Source of the DNA: Pyrodictiaceae archaeon
Lineage (GTDB): Archaea > Thermoproteota > Thermoprotei_A > Sulfolobales > WANQ01
Length of the DNA: 64,000 nt
Assembly (NCBI GenBank): GCA_015521735.1
Contig: WANQ01000043.1
Coordinates: 59,187 to 123,186 of the forward strand
Reading direction: 5' to 3'
A program made the translations under genes and the position numbers. Below the pieces are notes generated by a model. It did no database searches. It saw only the letters and a program-made list of their open reading frames with translations, and was not told the DNA's origin. Numbering within the stretch: position 1 is the stretch's first letter; every line of letters starts with the position of its first letter. Shown here in pieces: positions 25,939-34,352 of this stretch.

Positions 25939-26734
25939 CTATTGTAGCAAAGTAGTGATACTTTCTAAATACTTCCTTAGCGTACTCAGAATTTACTACA
26001 AAGTCTATGAACTTCTTAGCTTCTTCAACATGCTTACCATACTTTGTTACAGCTATTGGTATATAGGATATCTTTGGTATTTGCTCCGGCTTAAGCCATA
26101 TAATATCGGTCTTATTCGGATACCAGTAATGAAATACATGCCAGCCAATAATAGCATCAACAGCTCCAGTAGCAGCAAGCATTGCTGTCTTAGAACAACT
26201 ACTAGCATAAACTACTATGTTCTTCTTAACCTTATCATATAGTCCATTGTACTTAAGCAAGTCTACAGCGTACTCACCAACACATACAGTCTTAGGATCA
26301 GCTATTCCTACCCTAACGCCAGGTTTAGCTAGATCTTTCAAACTAGTAATGTTCTTAGGATTATCCTTAGGCACTATTATTGCTGGAACCATGTATGCTA
26401 CTATTCTAATTGTATCAGTATAGACTATTCCATCCCTTATAGCCTTAACCATATAGTCTGGTGATCCTGGAGCAAAAAGATCACCACTTTTAGTAATCTT
26501 CAATGCTGATAAAACACTACCAGAACCACCATAATAGGCTACTACCCTAATACCCGTCTCCTCTTCAAATTTCCTTATAATCTCCTCCCAAGCCTTCTCG
26601 GCTGCAGCACCAGCAAACAATGTTATAGTTACCCGTCTTTCTTCTTCTTCGACATTAACGTGTAATGAGTAGCCTATAACTATTCCTATGATCAATGAGA
26701 ACGCTATAGCTAAAGCTATAACGCTATTACGCAT
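25883..26734 (-). CDS. wtpA: Molybdate/tungstate-binding protein (ModA/WtpA-like)
   Basis: A single N-terminal membrane segment (residues 5-24) anchors a periplasmic-binding fold that begins at VTITLFAGAAAEKAWEEI. GGSGSVLSALKITKSGDLFAPGS and the C-terminal SYIPIAVTKYGKHVEEAKKF region are typical of ModA/WtpA. No lipobox Cys is present. It is the first gene of the importer. A TATA box lies at about 26767-26776 (minus strand) with a leader of about ten bases, and a near-perfect 20-bp palindrome lies just beyond it. Confidence 0.9.
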   Translation of the reverse strand: MRNSVIALAIAFSLIIGIVIGYSLHVNVEEEERRVTITLFAGAAAEKAWEEIIRKFEEETGIRVVAYYGGSGSVLSALKITKSGDLFAPGSPDYMVKAIRDGIVYTDTIRIVAYMVPAIIVPKDNPKNITSLKDLAKPGVRVGIADPKTVCVGEYAVDLLKYNGLYDKVKKNIVVYASSCSKTAMLAATGAVDAIIGWHVFHYWYPNKTDIIWLKPEQIPKISYIPIAVTKYGKHVEEAKKFIDFVVNSEYAKEVFRKYHYFATIDEAKRYAPYAKVPELPES

Positions 26735-26791
26735 AGTTTCTCACAGTCTAACTAGCTAATATTACTAGTATTTAAGCCTATGTAGTTTGGT

Positions 26792-26811
26792 GTCAAATAA
26801 TATTACTTGAC
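26792..26811. promoter_or_regulatory. Near-perfect palindrome upstream of the oxyanion importer
   Basis: GTCAAATAATATTACTTGAC is an inverted repeat with one mismatched pair. It lies about 16 bases beyond the wtpA TATA box and between the divergent wtpA and DUF131 genes. A metal- or oxyanion-responsive operator is inferred. Confidence 0.4.
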
Positions 26812-26888
26812 AAGTTGCTGGAAAGCTATTAAGATCACCTTTATAGGCTTAGCAAGGCTATTATAATACTTAGGTTAAGGTAAAGATT

Positions 26889-27137
26889 ATGGATCAACTA
26901 GGCGTATTTATAGTACTGGGATTCATCCTAGTATTCGTGGGAATGTTAATTATATTGCTAGGTATTATTAAGGGAAGCAGTAGAGTTGAAGGTGGAGGTG
27001 TAGTAGTTATTGGCCCTATACCAATAGTATTTGGGACAAGCATTAAGGTAACCAAGATGTTAATGATCTTAGCAATAGTATTAATGCTGTTAACCATATT
27101 CTTATTCATAATAACCCAGTCAGCTAGCTTAAGGTGA
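26889..27137 (+). CDS. DUF131 (TIGR00304) membrane protein
   Basis: An 82-residue protein with two membrane helices (about 5-27 and 54-77) and the DUF131 core GGGVVVIGPIPIVFGTS between them. The family is archaeal and has no known role. Its stop overlaps the start of a second, divergent member by four bases. The opposite strand is also open over this region because of base composition, but the DUF131 motif decides in favour of the plus strand. Confidence 0.85.
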   Translation: MDQLGVFIVLGFILVFVGMLIILLGIIKGSSRVEGGGVVVIGPIPIVFGTSIKVTKMLMILAIVLMLLTIFLFIITQSASLR

Positions 27138-27448
27138 AGAAAATGACGTATAGGCCACCCTACTATAGAAGAGATAGTTCATTCAAGCTAGTTATGCTAG
27201 GCTTTATCATAATATTCATAGGGTTCATGTTGATTGTATTGTCTACTGTGTTTACTGTTTTCTCAGGGCTTAAGTCTACTCCAAGCAATACTAGTATTGG
27301 TGTTGGCGGATGTATTCTCGTATTCTTTGTACCAATATGTTTCGGTGCTGGCACACACGGCTTAGGCTTAATCACTTTACTATTAGCAGTAGTGTTAACC
27401 ATAGTAGCATTAATGTTCTTCTTCCTAACCCGTATGCTACTTAAATAA
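27134..27448 (+). CDS. DUF131-like membrane protein, diverged tandem copy
   Basis: A 104-residue protein with two or three membrane segments. The segment GGCILVFFVPICFGAGTHG lies where the first protein has its DUF131 core, so it looks like a diverged paralogue, with Cys in place of Val and Phe in the core. A soluble N-terminal stretch of about 17 residues (tyrosine- and arginine-rich) precedes the first helix. It is translationally coupled to the preceding gene. Confidence 0.75.
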   Translation: MKKMTYRPPYYRRDSSFKLVMLGFIIIFIGFMLIVLSTVFTVFSGLKSTPSNTSIGVGGCILVFFVPICFGAGTHGLGLITLLLAVVLTIVALMFFFLTRMLLK

Positions 27449-27664
27449 GCTTCCGCTAGTTCAACAACCAATCCCTAATTATTCCAGTTTATTCACAAGT
27501 ACGTAAATCAAGCCATAAATTCTCTTACTAGTATTATCAACTATTCATAGAGCCATTAATTGGTTTACCTGCCCCCTAATGCTGGTAATAGTGTAATTAA
27601 GATTATGTGGGTACATGTACTTGAAACTAAGAATTACGATTAGAAGTGCTTTTAGTTTAATGAA

Positions 27665-29086
27665 ATGCTTAGTCTTATTAGCTTATTTAGCCGTACATAT
27701 ATGTATTATATCCTATACTATGGGGTACGTGGAGTGGGTAGTAAGCTTAGGCTAAGTACACGTGATTTGAGGATACTTGTTGACGCTGTAAGGCTTGCAG
27801 AGGAGGTTAAGCCTAGCCAAGATGCTAAGAGAAGGGTTTTTGAGGAGTATGGTATTATTGGTACTGGGCTTGATAGGTTATTGACTGCTATATTCTATGA
27901 TGTGATGAAGAAGATGGGTATTTTAGATAAAATTATTGAAAGGAGGGTAGGAGTTAACCCACTAGTACTTGATCCTTGGCTTAGAGCAGGGCTTAGAGTA
28001 GCCTTAGACCTACTAGTATACCATGATCTAACCAATACAACGTTAAAGCACTTGAAATGGGGTGTAGCTGATTATCTATCAGCTAAAACGCATCCATTCG
28101 TTGGAATGTATTATTGGAGACTAGTTGATGAGTGGATTAATAATGGAGTAGAACTTAAACCGCGAAACAAGGTTGAGGAGCTGGAGTTTAAGTACCTACT
28201 ACCTGCTTGGTTCATTAACCGTATGAAGGAGTTGTTAGGTGAGAGTGAAGCTATAGAGTTGTTCAAGTCGCTTAACCAGCCATTACCAATAAGTATTAGG
28301 GTAAATACATTGAAAGCTAGTGTAAAAGAGGTATTAGAAGAGCTAAGACGTGAAGGCGTAAATGCTGAGGTTAGTAGTAGAGTTCCAGTAGTCATTAGAT
28401 TCAATGGACCATACAACTTCGATAAATCTAGACTATTCCGTACTGGGAGAATAGTTATACAAGATGAACCTGCTGCCTATGCATCTATTGTTTTAGACCC
28501 TAAGCCTGGTATGACTGTAGTTGACATGTGTGCTGCACCAGGAGGAAAGACCTCACATATCGTAGAGTTGATGAAGGGTGAAGGACTGGTGTACGCATTT
28601 GATGTTGACTCTCAGAGAGTTAAGAGGATGAGAGAGTTGTTGAGGAGAACAGGTACTCATAGGATAGTAAAGATCTATGTTGAGGATGCTACTAAGGCAC
28701 CAGAAATACTGGGTGAAGAGATAGCTGATAGAGTACTCCTTGATCCTCCATGTAGTAGTACTGGTACACTGCCCAAGAACCCTGAACTACGCTGGAGGCT
28801 CATAGAGGATAAGCTACGTGACATAATAGACCTTCAACGTAGATTGCTTAAGGCTTCTGTAAAGTTATTGAAGCCTGGTGGTAGACTACTCTACACTACA
28901 TGTAGTCTGTTATTTGAGGAAAACGAAGGAAACGTTAAGTGGGTGTTAAGCCAGTATCCTGAACTAAGACTAGTACCAGTGAAAGGACCTTATAGTGAAG
29001 GCTTTATTCCTGGTACTATGAGGGCTTGGCCTCACAGGCATGGAGTAACTGGTTTCTTCTATGCATTGTTTGAGAAGAAAGCTTAG
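27665..29086 (+). CDS. RNA m5C methyltransferase, RsmB/NOP2/NSUN family, with NusB-like domain
   Basis: The N-terminal 150 residues resemble the NusB-like helical domain of RsmB. The methyltransferase follows, with DMCAAPGGKTSHI for SAM, DPPCSSTGTL with one conserved Cys, and TTCSLLFEENE with the catalytic Cys. The C-terminal RAWPHRHGVTGFFYA is a family hallmark. The longest frame begins with ATG at 27665, but its first 23 codons cover promoter-like AT-rich DNA. A TATA box at 27705-27711 is 26 bases before an in-frame GTG at 27734, so the real, leaderless start is probably 27734. The target (tRNA or rRNA) is unknown. The 3' end overlaps ThiI on the other strand by 71 bases. Confidence 0.93.
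   Translation: MLSLISLFSRTYMYYILYYGVRGVGSKLRLSTRDLRILVDAVRLAEEVKPSQDAKRRVFEEYGIIGTGLDRLLTAIFYDVMKKMGILDKIIERRVGVNPLVLDPWLRAGLRVALDLLVYHDLTNTTLKHLKWGVADYLSAKTHPFVGMYYWRLVDEWINNGVELKPRNKVEELEFKYLLPAWFINRMKELLGESEAIELFKSLNQPLPISIRVNTLKASVKEVLEELRREGVNAEVSSRVPVVIRFNGPYNFDKSRLFRTGRIVIQDEPAAYASIVLDPKPGMTVVDMCAAPGGKTSHIVELMKGEGLVYAFDVDSQRVKRMRELLRRTGTHRIVKIYVEDATKAPEILGEEIADRVLLDPPCSSTGTLPKNPELRWRLIEDKLRDIIDLQRRLLKASVKLLKPGGRLLYTTCSLLFEENEGNVKWVLSQYPELRLVPVKGPYSEGFIPGTMRAWPHRHGVTGFFYALFEKKA
27705..27711 (+). promoter_or_regulatory. TATA box of the RsmB-like gene
   Basis: ATTATAT is centred 26 bases before GTG 27734, which fits a leaderless transcript beginning at that codon. Confidence 0.5.
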
Positions 29087-30257
29087 TGCTTCTAAGATCA
29101 ATTTCTTCTGCTAACTCTACTAGCTTATCTATGAGGTCTAATATACCGGATTCCTCCTCAAACTTTCTTGCCTCGTCTAGTTTAGCTCTAGTTGTAGGCT
29201 TGGAGACCCCTAGAGCACAGTATTCTTGTAGCTTCTTAGATTCCTCATAAGTACCTATCTCTATAGCCTTATTCACTATCTCTTGCTTGTCAAAACCTAT
29301 TAGTGGTCTTAGCACTAGTATTGACGTAGCATCATCTATTACCCTAAGATTCCTAAGTGTTTGTGAAGCAACTTGACCTAGGCTTTCACCAGTAACGAGT
29401 GCTTCAGCACCTATCCTTAATGCTAACTTCTCAGCTAGCCTCATCATTGCTCTACGAAGCACTATTATCCTATAATGTTCTGGTACTCTATCCGATATCA
29501 ACTGGACTATGGGTCTAACATCTATTACGTAGAGTTTAGGCTTATACCCATACATCCACTTGTCAGCTAACACCTTAGCTACTCTTAGTGCTCCCTCTAG
29601 GTGTGGTTTACCGCCAATGTTAAAGAACAATAAGTGTACAATGCATCCACGCTTAAGCATCATCCATGAAGCTACAGGTGAGTCTATGCCTCCCGAGAAC
29701 AGTGATAGAACTACGCCTTCACTACCAACTGGTAAGCCTCCAGGCCCTCTCACAATCTTATCGTAGAAGTATACTTGCCCCCAGCGTATTTCAACAAATG
29801 CCTCGTATTCAGGGTTCTCAAGGTTTACTCCACGAGCACCCTCCTTTAACAATGCTTCACCTAGTAGTTTCTCTACGTCTTTACTCGTAAAATCGTGTTC
29901 TCCTACACGATGTGCTCTTACAGCAAACACCTTACCCTTAACCCTCTCCTTAAAGAACTCTCTTCCAAGCTCTACTAGGTGGTTTAAGTCATGGAATACT
30001 TGCTCTACTACTGGTGAAACACTAACAACCCCCATAACCCTTGCAACATGCTCAGCTACCCTGAATGCTTCAACCTCATCTCTAAAACAGCAAACCCATA
30101 CTCTTGCATCCCTAGCCCAAACACGTTTACCTTTAACACCATTACTCGCAAGAGCATCCCTAATATTCTCTACTAGTAATCTCTCCATTCTCCTCCTACT
30201 AGCCCGGCCCTTCAATGCTATTTCACTATACCTTACCAGTAACATCCACTCAACCAT
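29016..30257 (-). CDS. thiI: tRNA 4-thiouridine synthase
   Basis: Residues 1-165 form the ferredoxin-like plus THUMP RNA-binding region. The PP-loop SLFSGGIDSPVASW adenylates the tRNA, and TGESLGQVASQTL is another family block. There is no rhodanese domain, as usual in archaea, so sulfur must come from another carrier. The CxxC pair reported in methanogen ThiI is replaced here (IIVLRRAMMRLAE); one Cys in YCALGVSKPTTR is kept. About 23 extra C-terminal residues are encoded opposite the conserved end of the RsmB-like gene, so this tail is probably a late extension. Confidence 0.92.
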   Translation of the reverse strand: MVEWMLLVRYSEIALKGRASRRRMERLLVENIRDALASNGVKGKRVWARDARVWVCCFRDEVEAFRVAEHVARVMGVVSVSPVVEQVFHDLNHLVELGREFFKERVKGKVFAVRAHRVGEHDFTSKDVEKLLGEALLKEGARGVNLENPEYEAFVEIRWGQVYFYDKIVRGPGGLPVGSEGVVLSLFSGGIDSPVASWMMLKRGCIVHLLFFNIGGKPHLEGALRVAKVLADKWMYGYKPKLYVIDVRPIVQLISDRVPEHYRIIVLRRAMMRLAEKLALRIGAEALVTGESLGQVASQTLRNLRVIDDATSILVLRPLIGFDKQEIVNKAIEIGTYEESKKLQEYCALGVSKPTTRAKLDEARKFEEESGILDLIDKLVELAEEIDLRSTKLSSQTMHRRNQLLHACEAKPS

Positions 30258-30447
30258 TACTAGTCACCACGTTACCTCCTCTCCCATATAGGGCAAAGCA
30301 CTTTTAACTAGAATAAATGTTGCGAACTAACCTAGAGTTAACACTGTTATTGTAGCACAGGTCCTAGAGCCATTGACTTGAAGTAAGGTGCCAACTAAGA
30401 GCGTGAGATTAAGAGGTAAAGCTATAGCTCTCCTAATATAACCTGGT

Positions 30448-30518
30448 TAGTGGGATGATGTAGACACACCCTTTAGATGACCAAGGTGAATGATCGAAGT
30501 GGCCAGGGCTGACCACTA
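30448..30518 (+). ncRNA. Candidate C/D-box guide RNA
   Basis: A terminal stem TAGTGG (30448-30453) / CCACTA (30513-30518) closes the unit. Inside it are ATGATGT (C box, 30455-30461), ATGA (D', one mismatch, 30477-30480), TGAATGA (C', 30487-30493) and CTGA (D, 30509-30512). Both guide intervals are 15 bases. A TATA-like GCTATAGCTC near 30421-30430 would start RNA at about 30450. The symmetry and closing stem favour a real K-turn RNA; the methylation targets are not assigned. Confidence 0.55.
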
Positions 30519-30524
30519 CTAGAC

Positions 30525-31496
30525 CTAGATCTTATTTAGTCTAAAGAGTGATTTACCGTGTTTTACAGCATATAAGCTTATAGATGATACTATGAGGTCA
30601 GCTGTAGATCCAGGATTATAGCCTTTATCAGACCATTCCTTGTCTAGGTTTCTTACATGCTTCCAGAATTTCTCTCCCTTAAGCTTTAGTGCTTCTCTTG
30701 CCTGCTCTGATACTTTTCTAGCTATGTCTGCTCCATGTTTTCTCTGGATTAGCGTGTCTATATCGTATGATAGGAGTATGAGTAGTGCTCTTACAACTGC
30801 TTCATTCCAGTCCATTCCAGAGAGCAAGCTCTCTTCAAGATAGTTTACCATCTTCTTAGACTTAACGTATCCTTCAACTATTTCTTTTGCAACAATATCT
30901 CTCTCGGAACTATATACTAGTATATCCCATAGTCTTAGATTCTTTTCTACAAGTTTACGTGTAAACTCTTTATCCCAGACATTAGGATATTCTCCCGTGT
31001 AATCACTACTCCTAATATATGATGGCCTAACTCTACGTATAGCTCTATAGAAGTACACTGCATCGTATGGTGTAGAGTAGGTGTTAATGTCCATGCTAGC
31101 AGCTATGGTTAGTTCTTCTAGTGTAAAGTTATCTCCACTCCTAAGCAGGTTACCTAAGCTTACAGCTAAGGGTACTAGTAGTAGGCTAGAACCTAGACAA
31201 GTATTACCTCCTCCATGTAGTTTTAGTGAAGTATCAACTATACCGTATATTAGGTCTCCATAGACTATTCTTCTTCCCCTAAGACCCTTATAGCCTCTAA
31301 GTATTCCACGGTAAAGATACGGTACAAATACAAGTCCCGTTACAAGAAAGTCCTCAAACCTCGTATCACTTAGGTCACGTAGCCTATGTACATTACCTGG
31401 CTTAGGATACCCTGCAGCTTCTAAGACTACTCCCGTAGAGAGTAGTATAGCGTATTTCCACATGTCTCTTCTACGTATACCCATACTTCCTACCAT
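30525..31496 (-). CDS. Triphosphoribosyl-dephospho-CoA synthase-like protein (CitG/MdcB family)
   Basis: The 323-residue helical protein has the CitG hallmarks: LEAAGYPKPGNVHR near the N-terminus, then the FEDFL block, HGGGNTCLGSSLLLVPLA, and a late PGSTADL. In bacteria CitG makes the prosthetic-group precursor of citrate or malonate lyase from dephospho-CoA and ATP. Such lyases are not visible here, and the archaeal homologues may act in another phosphoribosyl transfer. A GGAGGT lies two bases before the ATG at 31496, so ATG at codon 5 may be the better start. A TATA box near 31528-31538 fits. Confidence 0.82.
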   Translation of the reverse strand: MVGSMGIRRRDMWKYAILLSTGVVLEAAGYPKPGNVHRLRDLSDTRFEDFLVTGLVFVPYLYRGILRGYKGLRGRRIVYGDLIYGIVDTSLKLHGGGNTCLGSSLLLVPLAVSLGNLLRSGDNFTLEELTIAASMDINTYSTPYDAVYFYRAIRRVRPSYIRSSDYTGEYPNVWDKEFTRKLVEKNLRLWDILVYSSERDIVAKEIVEGYVKSKKMVNYLEESLLSGMDWNEAVVRALLILLSYDIDTLIQRKHGADIARKVSEQAREALKLKGEKFWKHVRNLDKEWSDKGYNPGSTADLIVSSISLYAVKHGKSLFRLNKI

Positions 31497-31581
31497 TACC
31501 TCCTAGCTGTCCCGTCTAATACGTAGAGGGTTAAATAGAGTTACCCTATGAGTGGGTTAAGTGTACAACAAGTATTGAGGC

Positions 31582-31650
31582 TCGGAGCCATCCTCTAAAC
31601 TCATCACCTCAAGGGAAGGGTTCGGATAGCTCACCTCTTCCTCATAGCCC
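31582..31650 (-). ncRNA. Weak candidate C/D-like RNA in a 300-base gap
   Basis: On the minus strand, ATGAGGA (31645-31639), CCGA (31625-31622), GTGATGA (31607-31601, a perfect C-type box) and CCGA (31585-31582) are spaced 13, 14 and 15 bases apart, similar to the RNA at 43837. Both D-type boxes read CCGA instead of CTGA, a real weakness. AAAATATATC at 31679-31688 would start RNA near 31658. The rest of the gap (31497-31797) holds the CitG-like promoter and nothing else I can name. Confidence 0.33.
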
Positions 31651-31797
31651 TATCCTAAATCTATAACCATTGCCTGGGGATATATTTTGCCCCGATAAGC
31701 TACAGGTGGGAATATCATCTAACACTAAGAGTAATACACTTATTTGTAAAAGGAATTAGCTTATATAGTCTGAGGGACTTGTAGCTAAATATGTTCT

Positions 31798-32898
31798 TTA
31801 CAAGATCTTTTCAATTAAATCTATCATCTTCAACCCTGAGCCAGTTAATGGTGCGAGTACTTCATTACCTCTTGCTATGTTACCAGATTCTATTAGCTTC
31901 TTTAGTGCTGCTAAAACTGTAGCTGATGTTGGCTCTACTATTAAGCCATACATGTATAGCTCTTTTAACGCCTCAACTATTTCCTTATCGCTTACAACTA
32001 CTACCTTTCCCCTAGTCTCTTTCAAAGCCTCGACTATTTCGTTAAGTCTTGGTGGTTTTGGAACCATTATTCCATCAGCTAGCTTTGACTCACCAGTGAT
32101 ATTGGGTTTACCTCCATATAGCCTAGGGTATAATCTAATAGTTGATGAGCCCTCAACAGCTATCATTACATGTCTTCTATTCCTTAAACCCCATTTCAAT
32201 AAGTCTTTAAAGCCTTTGTGAAGTCCAAGGAATAGTCCACCAGAACCTACTGGAGCTATAACTATGTCTCCATTGAATCCTTGCTCCCATGCTTCATAAG
32301 CTATCGTCTTAGTAGCTTCAACGTATAAGGGGCTATAAGTGTGTGCTACATAGTAGTTCGCGTTGTCTCTAGCTAGTTCTAGTACTTTAACTGCTGCATC
32401 TCCACGTGTAGGTGTCTCTATGATTTTTCCTCCAAGTGCTTTTACTAGAGCTTTCTTCCCCTTAGGAGCATATTGTGGCATTACTATTATAGACTCCATA
32501 TTGTAGAGGCTAGCATAGGCTGTAACAGATATACCAGTATTCCCTGAGGTATCCTCTACTACTCTACGATAGCCTAGTAGATAGGCTAATCCTATAGCTA
32601 AACTAGATCCACGATCCTTAAAGCTTCCAGTAGGGTTAAGGTACTCTAGCTTAAACTTAACGGTTACTCCACGGTAATCTAGTTCTATGAGTGGTGTACT
32701 TCCTTCACCAAGACTTTTAGGCGGAGTTAATGGTAGACTACTTGCATATCTCTTCAACCCTACTCCACTAGGCTTCCATTCACTAGCATACTCTACCTCC
32801 AAAGGCGAACCACACTTAGGGCAACGCCAATAATATTCACTACCCCTACTCCTAAACCCACAGCTAGGGCAATAGAATACTACGTTAACCTTCTTCAA
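31798..32898 (-). CDS. thrC: Threonine synthase
   Basis: A PLP fold-type II enzyme of 366 residues. An N-terminal zinc ribbon (CPSCGFRSRG and CPKCGSPL, residues 10-34) precedes the catalytic domain, with the PLP Lys in NPTGSFKDRGS and SGNTGISVTAYAS for substrate and phosphate. APVGSGGLFLG binds the cofactor phosphate. It converts O-phosphohomoserine to threonine. The start is TTG at 32898, and a TATA-like GTATAA at about 32922-32928 (minus strand) makes the mRNA nearly leaderless. Confidence 0.92.
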   Translation of the reverse strand: MKKVNVVFYCPSCGFRSRGSEYYWRCPKCGSPLEVEYASEWKPSGVGLKRYASSLPLTPPKSLGEGSTPLIELDYRGVTVKFKLEYLNPTGSFKDRGSSLAIGLAYLLGYRRVVEDTSGNTGISVTAYASLYNMESIIVMPQYAPKGKKALVKALGGKIIETPTRGDAAVKVLELARDNANYYVAHTYSPLYVEATKTIAYEAWEQGFNGDIVIAPVGSGGLFLGLHKGFKDLLKWGLRNRRHVMIAVEGSSTIRLYPRLYGGKPNITGESKLADGIMVPKPPRLNEIVEALKETRGKVVVVSDKEIVEALKELYMYGLIVEPTSATVLAALKKLIESGNIARGNEVLAPLTGSGLKMIDLIEKIL

Positions 32899-32952
32899 GC
32901 CAAGTATACACCAGCATAAGGGTTATACGGTACCAGATATTATATCCTAAAC

Positions 32953-33022
32953 TGGCCCTCGCCTCTCCAACCGTTCCCCGTAGCCACGGGGTGGGATGAG
33001 GAGAGGTTCCGTCGGGCGGCAA
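32953..33022 (+). ncRNA. Structured hairpin RNA, H/ACA-like guide candidate
   Basis: Nested pairing is perfect at each level: GCCC (32955-32958) with GGGC (33014-33017), CCTCTCC (32962-32968) with GGAGAGG (33000-33006), and CCCCGT (32976-32981) with ACGGGG (32986-32991) closed by AGCC. The lower internal loop (3 and 7 bases) could be a pseudouridylation pocket, and the upper loop holds TGGGATGA (32992-32999), a K-turn-like strand. No ACA follows at the expected place. TATA-like words lie before it on the plus strand and none on the other side, so plus is preferred. Confidence 0.55.
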
Positions 33023-33061
33023 TCACTACTACTTATCTCAGCCTCCTAGGTTAGTAGAGAA

Positions 33062-33571
33062 TTGAGTAGAGTAGACAATAGAAGATACGCTGCAGTAAAC
33101 ATAGTGTTACGCGACATTAGCGGTAAACGCGAGTTATTGTTCATTAAGCGTAGAATTAACCCATTTGATCCATGGAGCGGCGATGTAGGATTTCCTGGAG
33201 GAGGCCTTGAACTCGGCGAAGACTATATTGAAGCCGCGTTACGTGAAACTGAGGAAGAAGTTGGAATTAAACGTCAGTACCTAGATGTTGTAGGTGTTCT
33301 AGGAGTAGAACATACATTGATCATACCCTGGCTTAAAATAGGAGTTGTTGTATCTAAGCTAAAGATCGTAAACCCCGAGATAAATCCTTCATGGAATGAA
33401 GTTGAAGAAGTATTCTGGGCTCCCATAAACGATATTATCGGTCCCGTAAGATTATTCCACTCATTCAAAGGCATAGTCGTTAACGCCTACATTGTTAAGA
33501 ACAGGTACATTGTATGGGGTTTTACTAAGAGAATCCTTGACAAATACCTAAATGTTATTAGACGAATATGA
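33062..33571 (+). CDS. Nudix hydrolase (CoA pyrophosphatase-like)
   Basis: The Nudix box is perfect: GGxxxxGExxxxAAxRExxEEVG in GGLELGEDYIEAALRETEEE followed by VGI (about residues 46-68). FPGGG and the upstream RRRINPFDPWSGDVGF match the CoA/NAD pyrophosphatase branch. It cleaves a diphosphate linkage, probably in a coenzyme or a damaged nucleotide. The start is TTG at 33062. The 3' end overlaps the DUF1614 gene on the other strand by 14 bases. Confidence 0.9.
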   Translation: MSRVDNRRYAAVNIVLRDISGKRELLFIKRRINPFDPWSGDVGFPGGGLELGEDYIEAALRETEEEVGIKRQYLDVVGVLGVEHTLIIPWLKIGVVVSKLKIVNPEINPSWNEVEEVFWAPINDIIGPVRLFHSFKGIVVNAYIVKNRYIVWGFTKRILDKYLNVIRRI

Positions 33572-34319
33572 ATGCTAGTACTAGTGCTATAAGACCAGAC
33601 AAGTATATGCCATCAAAAGTACCTGCTCCACCAATACTTACAATTGATGGACCCAGCATGTTAACGAATTTCTCTTTATCGGTCATCAATCTTAGTATAT
33701 CAGCACCAATAAGGCTTCCAAGTGTACCTGAGATATAGGATGCTGGTAGTATTATTGGTGAAGTACCTAGGAGTAACATGGTTGTTGTTACTGCTACTGT
33801 TGGAGGTAGAAACATTGGTACTGCTATCCCAATGCCCGGTATAGGTTTTGCTGCAAAGTATACTATAATAGATGTTGTAGTTAACGCTAGTAGTAGTCTA
33901 GGTATAATAGCAGGCTCATTCACTAATATACCATAGGCCATAAGTAAACTAATAGCTAATGGTATAAGTGCTCCACCAACATTAAGAGTTACCAGTATCT
34001 TGTTCTCAACTAAACGCTTACTTATTACTGGAACAGGTATTCCATAGAAGTAGACGTATTCTGCTTCATATCTAACACTGTATATCTTTGTCCCAATCTC
34101 CTTTAACACTATGTTTACTGGGCTTAAAGCAAGACTTAGATAAAACATTGTAAACGATAACATTACCCCTACAGCAGGACTGAATCCTAGGAGCGTGAAG
34201 GCTTTTACAACAACTATTTGTGCAACTAGTATTAAGGGAAGCACTGTTATCATGTAGAATACAAGCATTACCGGGTGTATAGGCAATGATATTATTACAC
34301 GTCTACTCAGACCAAGCAC
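33558..34319 (-). CDS. DUF1614 membrane protein
   Basis: The 253-residue protein has about seven membrane helices. SPVNIVLKEI near residue 65 and SIGGAGTFDGIYLSG near the C-terminus are DUF1614 hallmarks. A short soluble segment (about 80-105) contains aromatic residues. The function is unknown; the family is common in thermophilic archaea and bacteria. It converges on the Nudix gene with a 14-base overlap and has 33 bases to the next minus-strand gene upstream. Confidence 0.85.
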   Translation of the reverse strand: MLGLSRRVIISLPIHPVMLVFYMITVLPLILVAQIVVVKAFTLLGFSPAVGVMLSFTMFYLSLALSPVNIVLKEIGTKIYSVRYEAEYVYFYGIPVPVISKRLVENKILVTLNVGGALIPLAISLLMAYGILVNEPAIIPRLLLALTTTSIIVYFAAKPIPGIGIAVPMFLPPTVAVTTTMLLLGTSPIILPASYISGTLGSLIGADILRLMTDKEKFVNMLGPSIVSIGGAGTFDGIYLSGLIALVLAFIFV

Positions 34320-34352
34320 ACCCCAACATCCATAGCTTTAAGCTATTATCTC

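Noticed and set aside
26894-27109. Open frame antisense to the first DUF131 gene
   Set aside because: Its Ile/Thr/Pro-rich sequence matches nothing, while the plus strand encodes the DUF131 motif.
27163-27471. Open frame antisense to the second DUF131-like gene
   Set aside because: It is a product of base composition; the plus-strand protein has membrane helices, a DUF131-like core and a coupled start.
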